Source of the DNA: Fictibacillus enclensis
GTDB lineage: Bacteria; Bacillota; Bacilli; Bacillales; Fictibacillaceae
Assembly (NCBI RefSeq): GCF_001457035.1
Contig: NZ_KQ758618.1
Coordinates: forward strand, 806,001-870,000
Length of the DNA: 64,000 nt
Direction: 5' to 3'
A program made the position numbers and the translations under genes. Numbering within the stretch: position 1 is the first letter of the stretch; the number at the start of each line of letters is the position of its first letter. Positions 30,926 to 38,464 of this stretch are shown in pieces. Below the pieces are notes generated by a model that saw nothing but the letters and a program-made list of their open reading frames with translations, ran no database searches and was not told the DNA's origin.

Positions 30926-31683
30926 ATGCCAGTCTGTTAACGGGGAAAACAATTGTTGTTACGAGGGCAGTTGAACAATCCCGGAAGCTCTTATCCCGTT
31001 TAAGGGAGGAAGGGGCAGAAGCGGTCAGTTTTCCGGTGATGCACATTTCAAAAGCAAATCCTGGTGCTTCTGCAGAAGAGATAAGGCGGGAATTTGATGC
31101 CTATGAGTGGGTCGTCTTTACAAGCGTCAACGGCGTCCGCTATTTTCTTGAGTGGCTGCAAGCCGAGAAGTTGTCCCTAAATAACATGAAGATTGCAGCC
31201 GTTGGGCGAAAAACAGCAGAAAGCCTGAAGCGACAGGGGATTTATGTGGATTTAATCCCTGAACGATTTGAAGGATGGGAGCTCGCTGCTCTCTTAAAGC
31301 GCAAGGTTACACCAGGCAGCAGGGTGCTGGTTCCTAAAGGTAACCTGGCGAAGTCTACTATAAAATATACGCTCGCCGGTAAAGCGGACGTTACGGAAAT
31401 GATTGTTTATGAGACAAAAAAGAACCCTGTGCTCGATACCCGGCAGCTTCCAGCCAAGGTGGACATGCTCCTCTTTATGAGCCCTTCGAGTATCTCATTT
31501 TTCAGTGAGACAATCGGCAGCCGGCTGGCTGATTATCAAGATGTTCCCGCTGCCTGTGTTGGACCGGTAACTGCTGCAAAAGCAAAAGCAACTGGCTTTC
31601 GTAAGCTGATTACTGCCAATGATTATACGGAAGAAGGTATAATAAAAGCGGTGAGGATTTTTTTCGGAAAGGGGAAACAATGA
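30922..31683 (+). CDS. hemD: Uroporphyrinogen-III synthase
   Basis: Closes and inverts ring D of hydroxymethylbilane to uroporphyrinogen III. The 253-residue protein is weakly conserved, as usual for the family, but shows the two-domain fold elements [39 protein letters not shown], and C-terminal [13 protein letters not shown] with [15 protein letters not shown]. It is linked to hemC and hemB by ATGA-type overlaps on both sides. Confidence 0.94.
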   Translation: MNASLLTGKTIVVTRAVEQSRKLLSRLREEGAEAVSFPVMHISKANPGASAEEIRREFDAYEWVVFTSVNGVRYFLEWLQAEKLSLNNMKIAAVGRKTAESLKRQGIYVDLIPERFEGWELAALLKRKVTPGSRVLVPKGNLAKSTIKYTLAGKADVTEMIVYETKKNPVLDTRQLPAKVDMLLFMSPSSISFFSETIGSRLADYQDVPAACVGPVTAAKAKATGFRKLITANDYTEEGIIKAVRIFFGKGKQ

Positions 31684-32651
31684 TGAACTTTAAACGACAT
31701 CGACGATTGCGCACAAGTGAAAGCATGCGCGCACTAGTCAGAGAAACACATTTGCACACAGATGATCTGATCTATCCGATCTTTTTTGTAGAAGGTGAAA
31801 AGGTGAAGCAGGAAGTGCCATCAATGCCAGGCGTTTACCACGTATCCCTTGACTTTCTTCATGAGGAAATGCAGGAGCTTGTGGACCTTAACATCCGTTC
31901 TGTTATGGTTTTTGGCGTGCCGGGTCATAAAGACGAAGTCGGCAGCTCGGCTTATGACCATAACGGAATTGTCCAAAGGGCGATCAAGATCATCAAGGAG
32001 AGCTTCCCGCAGCTTACCGTGATTGCTGATACGTGTTTGTGCCAGTACACAGATCACGGACACTGCGGCATCATCAGGGACGGAGAAGTGCTGAATGATG
32101 AATCGCTTGCGGCATTGGCGAACACAGCGGTCTCTCAGGCAAAAGCCGGGGCCGATGTTATTGCTCCATCCAACATGATGGATGGATTTGTAACGGCCAT
32201 TAGAGCAGGGTTGGATGAAGCCGGATTTTTAAATGTGCCGATCATGTCCTATTCTGTTAAATATTCATCTGCTTATTACGGTCCGTTTCGTGAAGCGGCT
32301 CACAGCTCTCCGCAATTTGGTGATCGTAAGTCGTATCAAATGGATCCTGCCAACCGCATGGAGGCTCTTCGCGAAGCTGAATCCGACATTGAGGAGGGTG
32401 CAGACTTCCTTATGGTAAAACCGGCCTTGGCTTATCTTGATGTACTTCGTGAGCTGAAGGACCGCTATCCACTCCCTCTTGTTGCCTATAATGTAAGCGG
32501 GGAGTACTCCATGATCAAAGCGGCAGCCCAAAACGGCTGGATTGATGAAGAAAGCATTGTGATGGAGACGCTGACTGGAATGAAACGCGCAGGCGCTGAT
32601 TTGATCATCACTTATCATGCAAAGGATGTATCACGCTGGTTAAACCGTTAA
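31680..32651 (+). CDS. hemB: Delta-aminolevulinic acid dehydratase (porphobilinogen synthase)
   Basis: Condenses two 5-aminolevulinates to porphobilinogen. The 323-residue protein has the zinc-cysteine cluster [14 protein letters not shown], so it is the zinc-type enzyme, and both Schiff-base lysines, in MSYSVKYSS and [12 protein letters not shown]. Two adjacent ATGs (31680 and 31683) follow AAAGGGGA; the first overlaps the hemD stop codon. It precedes hemL by 18 bases. Confidence 0.97.
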   Translation: MMNFKRHRRLRTSESMRALVRETHLHTDDLIYPIFFVEGEKVKQEVPSMPGVYHVSLDFLHEEMQELVDLNIRSVMVFGVPGHKDEVGSSAYDHNGIVQRAIKIIKESFPQLTVIADTCLCQYTDHGHCGIIRDGEVLNDESLAALANTAVSQAKAGADVIAPSNMMDGFVTAIRAGLDEAGFLNVPIMSYSVKYSSAYYGPFREAAHSSPQFGDRKSYQMDPANRMEALREAESDIEEGADFLMVKPALAYLDVLRELKDRYPLPLVAYNVSGEYSMIKAAAQNGWIDEESIVMETLTGMKRAGADLIITYHAKDVSRWLNR

Positions 32652-32669
32652 GGACAGGAGGATATAAAC

Positions 32670-33959
32670 ATGAGAAGCTTTGAAAAATCCAGTGCTGCTT
32701 TTCAGGAAGCCAAAAAGTATATGCCAGGCGGTGTAAACAGCCCGGTTCGTGCTTTTAAATCGGTGAATATGGAGCCGGTATATATGGAAAGAGGAAAAGG
32801 CTCGAAAATCTATGATATTGACGGGAATGAGTACATTGACTACGTATTGTCCTGGGGTCCGCTTATTTTGGGACATGCCGATGAAAAAGTCGTAGATTCC
32901 CTAAAGAAAACCGCTGAACTGGGCACCAGCTTTGGGGCGCCTACCGAGTGGGAAACAAAGCTTGCGGAGCTTGTGGTCGAAAGAGTCCCTTCCATTGAAA
33001 TTGTCCGAATGGTCAACTCAGGAACAGAAGCGACAATGAGTGCGCTGCGCCTGGCCCGAGGCTATACCGGCAGAAACAAGATTTTGAAATTTGAAGGTTG
33101 CTACCACGGCCACGGGGATTCTCTTCTCATTAAAGCCGGCTCGGGTGTGGCCACACTGGGACTGCCTGACAGCCCGGGAGTTCCTGAGTCCATTGCCAAA
33201 AACACGATTACCGTTCCGTACAATGACCTTGAAAGTGTCCGTTATGCCTTTGAACAGTTTGGTGAAGACATCGCGTGTATCATTGTGGAGCCAGTCGCTG
33301 GAAATATGGGTGTTGTCCCTCCGCAAAAAGGGTTCCTTGAGGGTCTTCGAGAAGTAACGAAGCAATACGGTTCACTGCTGATTTTTGATGAGGTCATGAC
33401 CGGCTTCCGCGTCGATTACAACTGTGCGCAAGGCTATTTTGGCGTAACACCTGACCTTACCTGTCTTGGCAAGGTAATCGGTGGCGGTCTTCCTGTCGGT
33501 GCTTATGGCGGGAAGAAGGAAATCATGGAGCAAGTAGCGCCGAGTGGACCGATTTATCAGGCAGGAACACTTTCTGGAAATCCTCTCGCCATGGCGGCAG
33601 GATATGAAACGCTGTCCCAGCTGACTCCTGAATCCTACAAGGAATTTGTGAGAAAAGGAGACCGTCTGGCCGAGGGAATTGCAGCGGCAGCTGAAAAATA
33701 CGGAATCCCGCACAGTCTGAACCGTGCCGGCTCAATGATTGGTTTCTTCTTCACAGACCAGGATGTTATGAACTATGAAAGTGCCAAAACATCCAACTTG
33801 GATTATTTTGCATCTTATTTCAAGACGATGCTGGAAGAAGGCATCTCCCTTCCTCCATCCCAGTTCGAAGGATTATTCCTTTCTACCGCACATAGTGATG
33901 AGGATATCGAAAAAACAATAGCCGCTTGCGAAAAAGCATTTTCCAAGTTGAAAAAATAA
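32670..33959 (+). CDS. hemL: Glutamate-1-semialdehyde 2,1-aminomutase
   Basis: PLP enzyme making 5-aminolevulinate from glutamate-1-semialdehyde. The 429-residue protein shows the family N-terminus [37 protein letters not shown], the PLP aspartate in [12 protein letters not shown], and the PLP lysine in [17 protein letters not shown]. It starts at ATG 32670 after AGGAGGA. It is last in hemAXCDBL; the terminator is only at 34184, beyond the dispersed repeat. Confidence 0.97.
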   Translation: MRSFEKSSAAFQEAKKYMPGGVNSPVRAFKSVNMEPVYMERGKGSKIYDIDGNEYIDYVLSWGPLILGHADEKVVDSLKKTAELGTSFGAPTEWETKLAELVVERVPSIEIVRMVNSGTEATMSALRLARGYTGRNKILKFEGCYHGHGDSLLIKAGSGVATLGLPDSPGVPESIAKNTITVPYNDLESVRYAFEQFGEDIACIIVEPVAGNMGVVPPQKGFLEGLREVTKQYGSLLIFDEVMTGFRVDYNCAQGYFGVTPDLTCLGKVIGGGLPVGAYGGKKEIMEQVAPSGPIYQAGTLSGNPLAMAAGYETLSQLTPESYKEFVRKGDRLAEGIAAAAEKYGIPHSLNRAGSMIGFFFTDQDVMNYESAKTSNLDYFASYFKTMLEEGISLPPSQFEGLFLSTAHSDEDIEKTIAACEKAFSKLKK

Positions 33960-33996
33960 TTGTATTGCAAGATTCTGCGCAGCATCTTCGTTGTTA

Positions 33997-34147
33997 AGTT
34001 GATTGTAGTGAAAGGATGCGAGACTCCGGCAGGATATGCGGGCCAGGTGAGACCAGTGAGGTGCAAGCACCGGTTAAGAAGGCACGAGCGCCGGTTAAGA
34101 GGGCGCTTGCGCCGGTAAAAGCCAGCATTCGGCAACGGAAATCAACT
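33997..34147 (+). repeat. Structured dispersed repeat, copy 2, with three 20-21-bp units
   Basis: Same inverted octamers as copy 1: AGTTGATT at 33997-34004 and AATCAACT at 34140-34147. The core has three units, 34058-34077, 34078-34098 and 34099-34119, each a short palindrome (GGTGCAAGCACC, GGCACGAGCGCC, GGCGCTTGCGCC) followed by GGTTAA or GGTAAA. The arms differ from copy 1 by paired changes. It lies 37 bases after hemL, upstream of the terminator. Function unknown; strand arbitrary. Confidence 0.8.
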
Positions 34148-34183
34148 ACTTCATAGAGCAACAAAGGGTTACATCCCTTTAGT

Positions 34184-34224
34184 AAAAACTGCACCCGGTG
34201 TATCTGCCTGGTGCAGTTTTTTTC
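34184..34224 (+). terminator. Terminator of the hem operon
   Basis: AAAAACTGCACC (34184-34195) pairs with GGTGCAGTTTTT (34210-34221) around a 14-nt loop, ending in a T run. It lies 225 bases after hemL, so the repeat would be in the hem transcript. Confidence 0.85.
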
Positions 34225-34288
34225 GTTTTGAAAACCTGGACGTAAGCGTACAGTTTTTCCTCGGTAAACGTCTTTCTTGCTTTTCCAA

Positions 34289-34317
34289 TCATATTTTCCC
34301 TAACCTGTTCATAATCC
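34289..34317 (+). promoter_or_regulatory. Possible SigE promoter of spoVID
   Basis: TCATATT (34289-34295) fits the SigE -35 pattern KMATATW, and after 14 bp CATAATCC matches only the first half of the -10 pattern CATACAnT. The position, 40 bases before spoVID, is right; sigma-E control is known in B. subtilis. Confidence 0.35.
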
Positions 34318-34356
34318 TGTAATGTATGATATTTGGCTGAAAGGAGGAGAAAGGCG

Positions 34357-35778
34357 TTGAATCCATCAAACTTGCGTTTCTCCATAGAGGAGTCGGTCTG
34401 GTTAAAGAAAGGACAGGAAGTTGCGGAAGTTTTATCGATGGCCATGGAGCCGGAAATTCAGGTTACAGAAGAAAATGGCCAGGTTTGTGTTAAAGGAGCC
34501 CTGAAGCTGCATGGTGAGTACCGTCCATGTGTACTGGATGAAGGCGGTTCGCTTAATTTGGAAACCGGTTCTCTAAGAGAGCAGGTATCCTACCGTTCAT
34601 TGACCCAATTGAAAATGAATGATGAAGGAATTGCAGAACTTGATCATCGGTTCCCGGTAGACATTACGATTCCTTCGTCGCGTGTGCCGCGGCTTGAAGA
34701 AGTTTTTGTACTGGTTGATGCCTTTGATTATGAGCTCCCTAATCCGACATGCCTGGAGCTGACGGCATCTGTTTCCATATCAGGGATTCTCGACAGCAAT
34801 GAAGGAGAGCGTGAGGAAGAGGAGTATTCCGAACAACCGGTTGAAGAAGCTTTTGAATCATTCACAAGCAATAACGAAGAAGAAGCGTTTGAATCTTTCA
34901 CAAGCAATGACCAGGAAGAAGCATTTGAATCTTTTACAAGCAATGACCAGGAAGAAGCATTTGAATCTTTTACAAGCAATGACGAAGAAGAGGCGGTTGA
35001 AGCCTTTGAAATTCCTGTTTTTGAGGCGAGGTATGAAAACGAGCAGCCAGAAGCACAGGAGGAAGAGAAACCAAGGGACGGGGAAGAGGAAATCTTTGCG
35101 CCTTTCTCTTTTGAATCCAAAAAGCATTTTGTAATGCCTGTCCCGGATCAAGCCGAAGAGGATGATTTTTCAGAGCCAGCCATCTATTACAACCGGCAAA
35201 ATGATGAATATTCACCGCTTGAAGAAGAGCCGGCCATGAACACGGAAGAAGAACAAGGTGAAGAGGAAGAAGAAGAAACTGCGTTTCCTGCGCTTAAATC
35301 GATATCCTACTATACGCCTTCCTATATACCGCCTGTACCGCCAGTGCCTGCGTTTCAACAGGAAGAAATTGATCCTGTGGAGGACAGCTTTGCTGAAACC
35401 GACTCTCATGATCATGCGCAGATGGAAGAACACCGGCCGGACACCTATTCTCCGTTCGCGTATGCACAAACCGAAGATGTGGTTACCGGGGAAACTGCAG
35501 AGCAAGTTTATGAAGAAGAGCCAGAGCCAGAAGAAGTGGAGCATACTACCCCTTCAAGAAAAGAAGAGAACGCCCTGTATCTGACAAAAATGCTTTCCGG
35601 CAATGAAGAAAAGTTTTCAAAAGTAAAAATGTACATTATCCAGCGGGGAGAATCATTGGACAGTATTTGCGAGCGGTATGATGTGTCCATCCATTCATTA
35701 CTCAGGGTAAACAGAATCAACCAGGAAGAAGTCAATGAAGGCCAGATTATTTACATTCCAGTCTCGCATAGCCGTTAG
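34357..35778 (+). CDS. spoVID: Spore coat morphogenetic protein SpoVID
   Basis: Mother-cell protein that drives coat encasement of the forespore. The 473-residue product has an N-terminal folded domain (about 1-145, ending SRVPRLEEVFVLVDAFDYEL), a long acidic low-complexity middle with four 12-residue tandem repeats (EEAFESFTSNDQ type, DNA 34843-34986), and a C-terminal LysM domain (YIIQRGESLDSICERYDVSIHSLLRVNRI) that contacts the spore surface. It starts at TTG 34357 after AAAGGAGG; the start MNPSNLRFSIEESV fits the family. ysxE follows as in B. subtilis, with one extra gene between. Confidence 0.93.
   Translation: MNPSNLRFSIEESVWLKKGQEVAEVLSMAMEPEIQVTEENGQVCVKGALKLHGEYRPCVLDEGGSLNLETGSLREQVSYRSLTQLKMNDEGIAELDHRFPVDITIPSSRVPRLEEVFVLVDAFDYELPNPTCLELTASVSISGILDSNEGEREEEEYSEQPVEEAFESFTSNNEEEAFESFTSNDQEEAFESFTSNDQEEAFESFTSNDEEEAVEAFEIPVFEARYENEQPEAQEEEKPRDGEEEIFAPFSFESKKHFVMPVPDQAEEDDFSEPAIYYNRQNDEYSPLEEEPAMNTEEEQGEEEEEETAFPALKSISYYTPSYIPPVPPVPAFQQEEIDPVEDSFAETDSHDHAQMEEHRPDTYSPFAYAQTEDVVTGETAEQVYEEEPEPEEVEHTTPSRKEENALYLTKMLSGNEEKFSKVKMYIIQRGESLDSICERYDVSIHSLLRVNRINQEEVNEGQIIYIPVSHSR
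34843..34986 (+). repeat. Four 36-bp tandem repeats inside spoVID
   Basis: In-frame units at 34843-34878, 34879-34914, 34915-34950 and 34951-34986, coding EEAFESFTSN plus two variable residues. The last two units are nearly identical, which points to recent duplication. Confidence 0.9.
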
Positions 35779-35792
35779 GGGCGGTGGTAGAG

Positions 35793-36713
35793 ATGACCAT
35801 ACTATTTGAGATTAAGAAACATTATGAACTTCAAAAGGTAACCTGGAAAGAAAAAGATCATCTTGTGGATACCGATTGCGGGGTAAAACAAATCCGGGTG
35901 TGGAAGGATCGTGCGCTTCTTGACTGGCATGTCCGGTGGAGAGATGAAGTAGGCAAGAACAGTCTCGCTGTTGCTGACCGCATGATACGGACAGCAGAGG
36001 GCAAGCCGTGGGTGGTTATGGAAAACGAGTATTTAACGCTGCATGATTATGTCGAAGGAACACACGAACGGAGCGGCCATGAAAAAAGGTGGGGCTTATT
36101 GATCGGCAATATGCTGCAGGCAGGGCTTGAACTTCAGGGGGAGTTCAGCTCCGTCACCAAGGAAGATCATTATTCGTTTGATACATGCCTCGCTGCCATC
36201 CATAAGCTAAGTAAAGAATACAATGAACTGGTGAGTGTAAAAAACTCACTGCCGGAAGCAAATAAACGGCTTAATCTGGCAATGGAACTAAAAAAAGCTT
36301 CAAGCCATGTACCGCTGCCGCTGTTTGATTCGGACACCCACATGAACAATGGAGGACAGATTTTTAATATCCTGTTTTACCGGGGAAGTGATGACTATCC
36401 CGAGCACGGATACCGGCCGTTGCGCAGTCTGTTGACTGAGTGGCTGAAAGAGTGCGGTCCGTATTCGCTCAGAAAACTCTTAACCTGCATAAACGAACAT
36501 TTTTCACTTGAGAGGGAACAGGGGTATTTGCTACTTGCAGAGATTTTAACGCCGTGGGAGCTTCAGGATTGCGTGGATCAGTTAAAAAATGAAGAGCTGG
36601 CTCACATCGTCAGTTATGTGGAATCTTTTGAACAAGATTGGGATTTTAACAGAATTCTTCTCCACTGTTTTACCGACTGGATGGACGATAAACGAAAGAG
36701 GGTAGCCCTGTGA
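35793..36713 (+). CDS. Degenerate kinase-fold protein paired with YsxE (unknown function)
   Basis: Soluble 306-residue protein, not recognised with certainty. Its layout follows the downstream YsxE: a small N-lobe (YELQKVTWKEKDHLVDTD, then DRALLDWHVRW), a hinge-like stretch (KPWVVMENEYLTLHDYVEG), and a helical C-lobe. No catalytic HxD or DFG-type motif is visible, so it is probably not an active kinase. It sits 14 bases after spoVID and overlaps ysxE by 4 bp, so a spore-coat role in the mother cell is inferred. Start choice between GTG 35784 and ATG 35793 is uncertain; ATG is favoured by spacing. Confidence 0.7.
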   Translation: MTILFEIKKHYELQKVTWKEKDHLVDTDCGVKQIRVWKDRALLDWHVRWRDEVGKNSLAVADRMIRTAEGKPWVVMENEYLTLHDYVEGTHERSGHEKRWGLLIGNMLQAGLELQGEFSSVTKEDHYSFDTCLAAIHKLSKEYNELVSVKNSLPEANKRLNLAMELKKASSHVPLPLFDSDTHMNNGGQIFNILFYRGSDDYPEHGYRPLRSLLTEWLKECGPYSLRKLLTCINEHFSLEREQGYLLLAEILTPWELQDCVDQLKNEELAHIVSYVESFEQDWDFNRILLHCFTDWMDDKRKRVAL

Positions 36714-37753
36714 GCTATTCAAGCGAAACGGTTAATTATGGCCCGATTCTGTTTCAATATGATCTCTATCCTGAAAAAATTGAGGAAGTAGGCAAAGTCA
36801 AAAAGGTGATTTCCAGAAGAGGGACCTTTGCTTTGAAAGAAACCTCATTAAATGAGGAAGAAGCGAGCTGGTTTACTCATGTGATCCACAGGTTGTCCGA
36901 AATCGGCTATCACCAGATTGTCCCGCTCTATCCTACAAAATACGGAGATTATACGGTTCAATATGGCAACAGAACCTATTACCTGATGCCCTGGTTTGCG
37001 GGAGGAGACCGGTTTGGATTAACAAGGGAAGAAGTGATCATTGAAGAGATCGGCAAGATCCATTTCTTGACGCTCAAAGAGCAGGACTTCTCTCCTGAAG
37101 TGGTGGATCATTCGTTTCAGTATTTGATGCAGCGCTGGGAGTCCCGGCAGCTTGAGATGGAACGGTTTGCGGAAGAATCCGAACGCATGCCGTACATGTC
37201 TCCTTTTGAACTGACCTATTTGAGCCATTTCCATCATATGATGAGAATGGCTGAAGACGCTAAACGGCGACTGAAGGACTGGTATGATGCGTGTCATTCC
37301 GAAAAACGGTACCGAAGTGTGCTGTGCCACGGCAAACTCTCGCGTAATCATTTGTTATATTCCCATCACGGAGAGCCGCATCTTTTAAATTTTGAGAAAG
37401 CTGTATTGGATACGCCTGTAAGAGATTTGGCGGTCTTTTTTAGAAAAGCAGTACACCTGTCAAACTGGACGAAGGAAGAGGGGGGACGGCTGTTGTCGCT
37501 TTATCAAAGGCATATCCCGCTCCTGGATGAGGAAAAAAGCCTGCTCGTCAGCTATATCAGCTATCCTGAACCCCTTTTTCACTCCGTTGATTTATATCGG
37601 CATCAAAGGGAGCGGTACAGCCAAATTGAGTTTGTCCACAGACTTGAAAAGCGGATTTCGGCGATGCGGCATATCCGTGACTTCTGTGACCTGATCCTGA
37701 CACCGCCGCCTCCACAGCCTCTGGATACCAATACAAACACCGATCACATATAG
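36710..37753 (+). CDS. ysxE: Spore coat-associated kinase-like protein YsxE
   Basis: CotS/YsxE family protein of 347 residues with the aminoglycoside-phosphotransferase fold. An N-lobe lysine is in GTFALKETS, the hinge is YYLMPWFAGGDRFG, and the catalytic-loop region VLCHGKLSRNHLLY has lysine where active APH enzymes have aspartate, so catalysis is doubtful; LLNFEKAVLDTPVRDLAVFFRK is the following metal-binding region. It starts at GTG 36710, overlapping the upstream gene (GTGA). It follows spoVID as in B. subtilis. The stop codon lies within its terminator. Confidence 0.88.
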   Translation: MSYSSETVNYGPILFQYDLYPEKIEEVGKVKKVISRRGTFALKETSLNEEEASWFTHVIHRLSEIGYHQIVPLYPTKYGDYTVQYGNRTYYLMPWFAGGDRFGLTREEVIIEEIGKIHFLTLKEQDFSPEVVDHSFQYLMQRWESRQLEMERFAEESERMPYMSPFELTYLSHFHHMMRMAEDAKRRLKDWYDACHSEKRYRSVLCHGKLSRNHLLYSHHGEPHLLNFEKAVLDTPVRDLAVFFRKAVHLSNWTKEEGGRLLSLYQRHIPLLDEEKSLLVSYISYPEPLFHSVDLYRHQRERYSQIEFVHRLEKRISAMRHIRDFCDLILTPPPPQPLDTNTNTDHI

Positions 37754-37780
37754 GTTTCTATATGTGATCTATTTGATTTA
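37742..37780 (+). terminator. Terminator at the end of ysxE
   Basis: GATCACATATAG (37742-37753) pairs perfectly with CTATATGTGATC (37758-37769), loop GTTT, followed by TATTTGATTT. The ysxE stop codon closes the left arm. It could also end the convergent minus-strand gene. Confidence 0.85.
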
Positions 37781-37993
37781 CAGGACTTCGTAGGAAAAAC
37801 AAAAATGCAGAATGACCAAAATAAGAATAATCATAAAATCAATGCCAGAGGGAAAAAGGATAGTACGGATAATTTGGAATACAATAAGCGGTATGGTAAA
37901 TTGGCTGACCACGTCCCGTGCGGCCCGCAGCCAATCAGGTACCTGGAATTGAAATGGCGGTCTTCGGTTTCTTTTAAAATAGCGTCTGGGCAT
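37778..37993 (-). CDS. Small membrane protein of unknown function
   Basis: A 71-residue basic and hydrophobic protein: a positively charged N-terminus (MPRRYFKRNRRPPFQFQ), then two likely membrane segments (VVSQFTIPLIVFQIIRTILF and DFMIILILVILHFCFSYEVL). The ribosome site AAGGAAGGA on the minus strand lies 5 nt before this ATG; a second ATG directly upstream is possible. It is convergent to ysxE, with which it shares a hairpin terminator. No family recognised. Confidence 0.65.
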   Translation of the reverse strand: MPRRYFKRNRRPPFQFQVPDWLRAARDVVSQFTIPLIVFQIIRTILFPSGIDFMIILILVILHFCFSYEVL

Positions 37994-38058
37994 CATAATC
38001 CTTCCTTCGTTCATCTGGGTTAATAACCAGGTTATTCATGAGGGAGCTCCAGTGTGAA

Positions 38059-38086
38059 TAAAACCGTGCATGCACGATTTTGTTTT
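38059..38086. other. Perfect palindromic hairpin, possible terminator
   Basis: CGTGCATGCACG (38065-38076) is a 12-bp palindrome flanked by AAAA and TTTTGTTTT. No plus-strand gene ends here, and on the minus strand it lies upstream of the small membrane gene. The role is unclear. Confidence 0.35.
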
Positions 38087-38125
38087 GGTTGAATAGAATA
38101 ATTGTTACATCAAATGGGAAAGCTA

Positions 38126-38155
38126 TTGACGTTTTCCCAATTCACTAGTTAAAAT
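38126..38155 (+). promoter_or_regulatory. SigA promoter of valS
   Basis: TTGACG at 38126-38131, an 18-bp spacer and TAAAAT at 38150-38155. Transcription would begin near 38162, just before the T-box Stem I. Confidence 0.7.
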
Positions 38156-38189
38156 AGAATATGATCAATAAAATGATATGAATTGCGTT

Positions 38190-38437
38190 GAAAGGGAAGA
38201 GTACACCGACTGTCCTTAAAGAGAGGAAAATCAAAGCTGAGAGATTTTCTAAGGAAACAGCGCTGGAAGGTCGCCCTGGAGCAGCTTCTTTGAAAAAAGT
38301 TTGTTCTTTTTAGAAGAAGACGGCAAAAACCGTTATCCGTCAATGAGTGTGCAAAAAGCCATGCTTTTGCTTTTTGCAAACAAAGGTGGTACCGCGAACA
38401 TGCTTCTTTCGTCCTTTGAGACGGAGGGGCTTTTTTT
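38190..38437 (+). ncRNA. T-box leader, valine specifier (GUC), of valS
   Basis: Stem I runs from AGGGAAGAGTA (38193-38203, with the AGTA of the specifier loop) to CCCT (38274-38277). CCTTA pairs with TAAGG, and AAAATC with GATTTT above it. The specifier is GTC at 38270-38272, in GGAAGGTCGCC. The conserved T-box AAAGGTGGTACCGCG lies at 38382-38396 and the terminator at 38404-38437. Uncharged tRNA-Val should raise valS expression. Confidence 0.92.
38404..38437 (+). terminator. T-box-controlled terminator before valS
   Basis: A 10-bp stem with several G-U pairs (38404-38413 with 38420-38429), loop CTTTGA, then seven Ts. Confidence 0.75.
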
Positions 38438-38464
38438 ATTGGAAAGATAAAGGAGGAGACATTC

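Noticed and set aside
34179-34445. Minus-strand 88-codon frame across the hem terminator and spoVID start
   Set aside because: It starts inside spoVID, has no ribosome site and overlaps a strong terminator hairpin.
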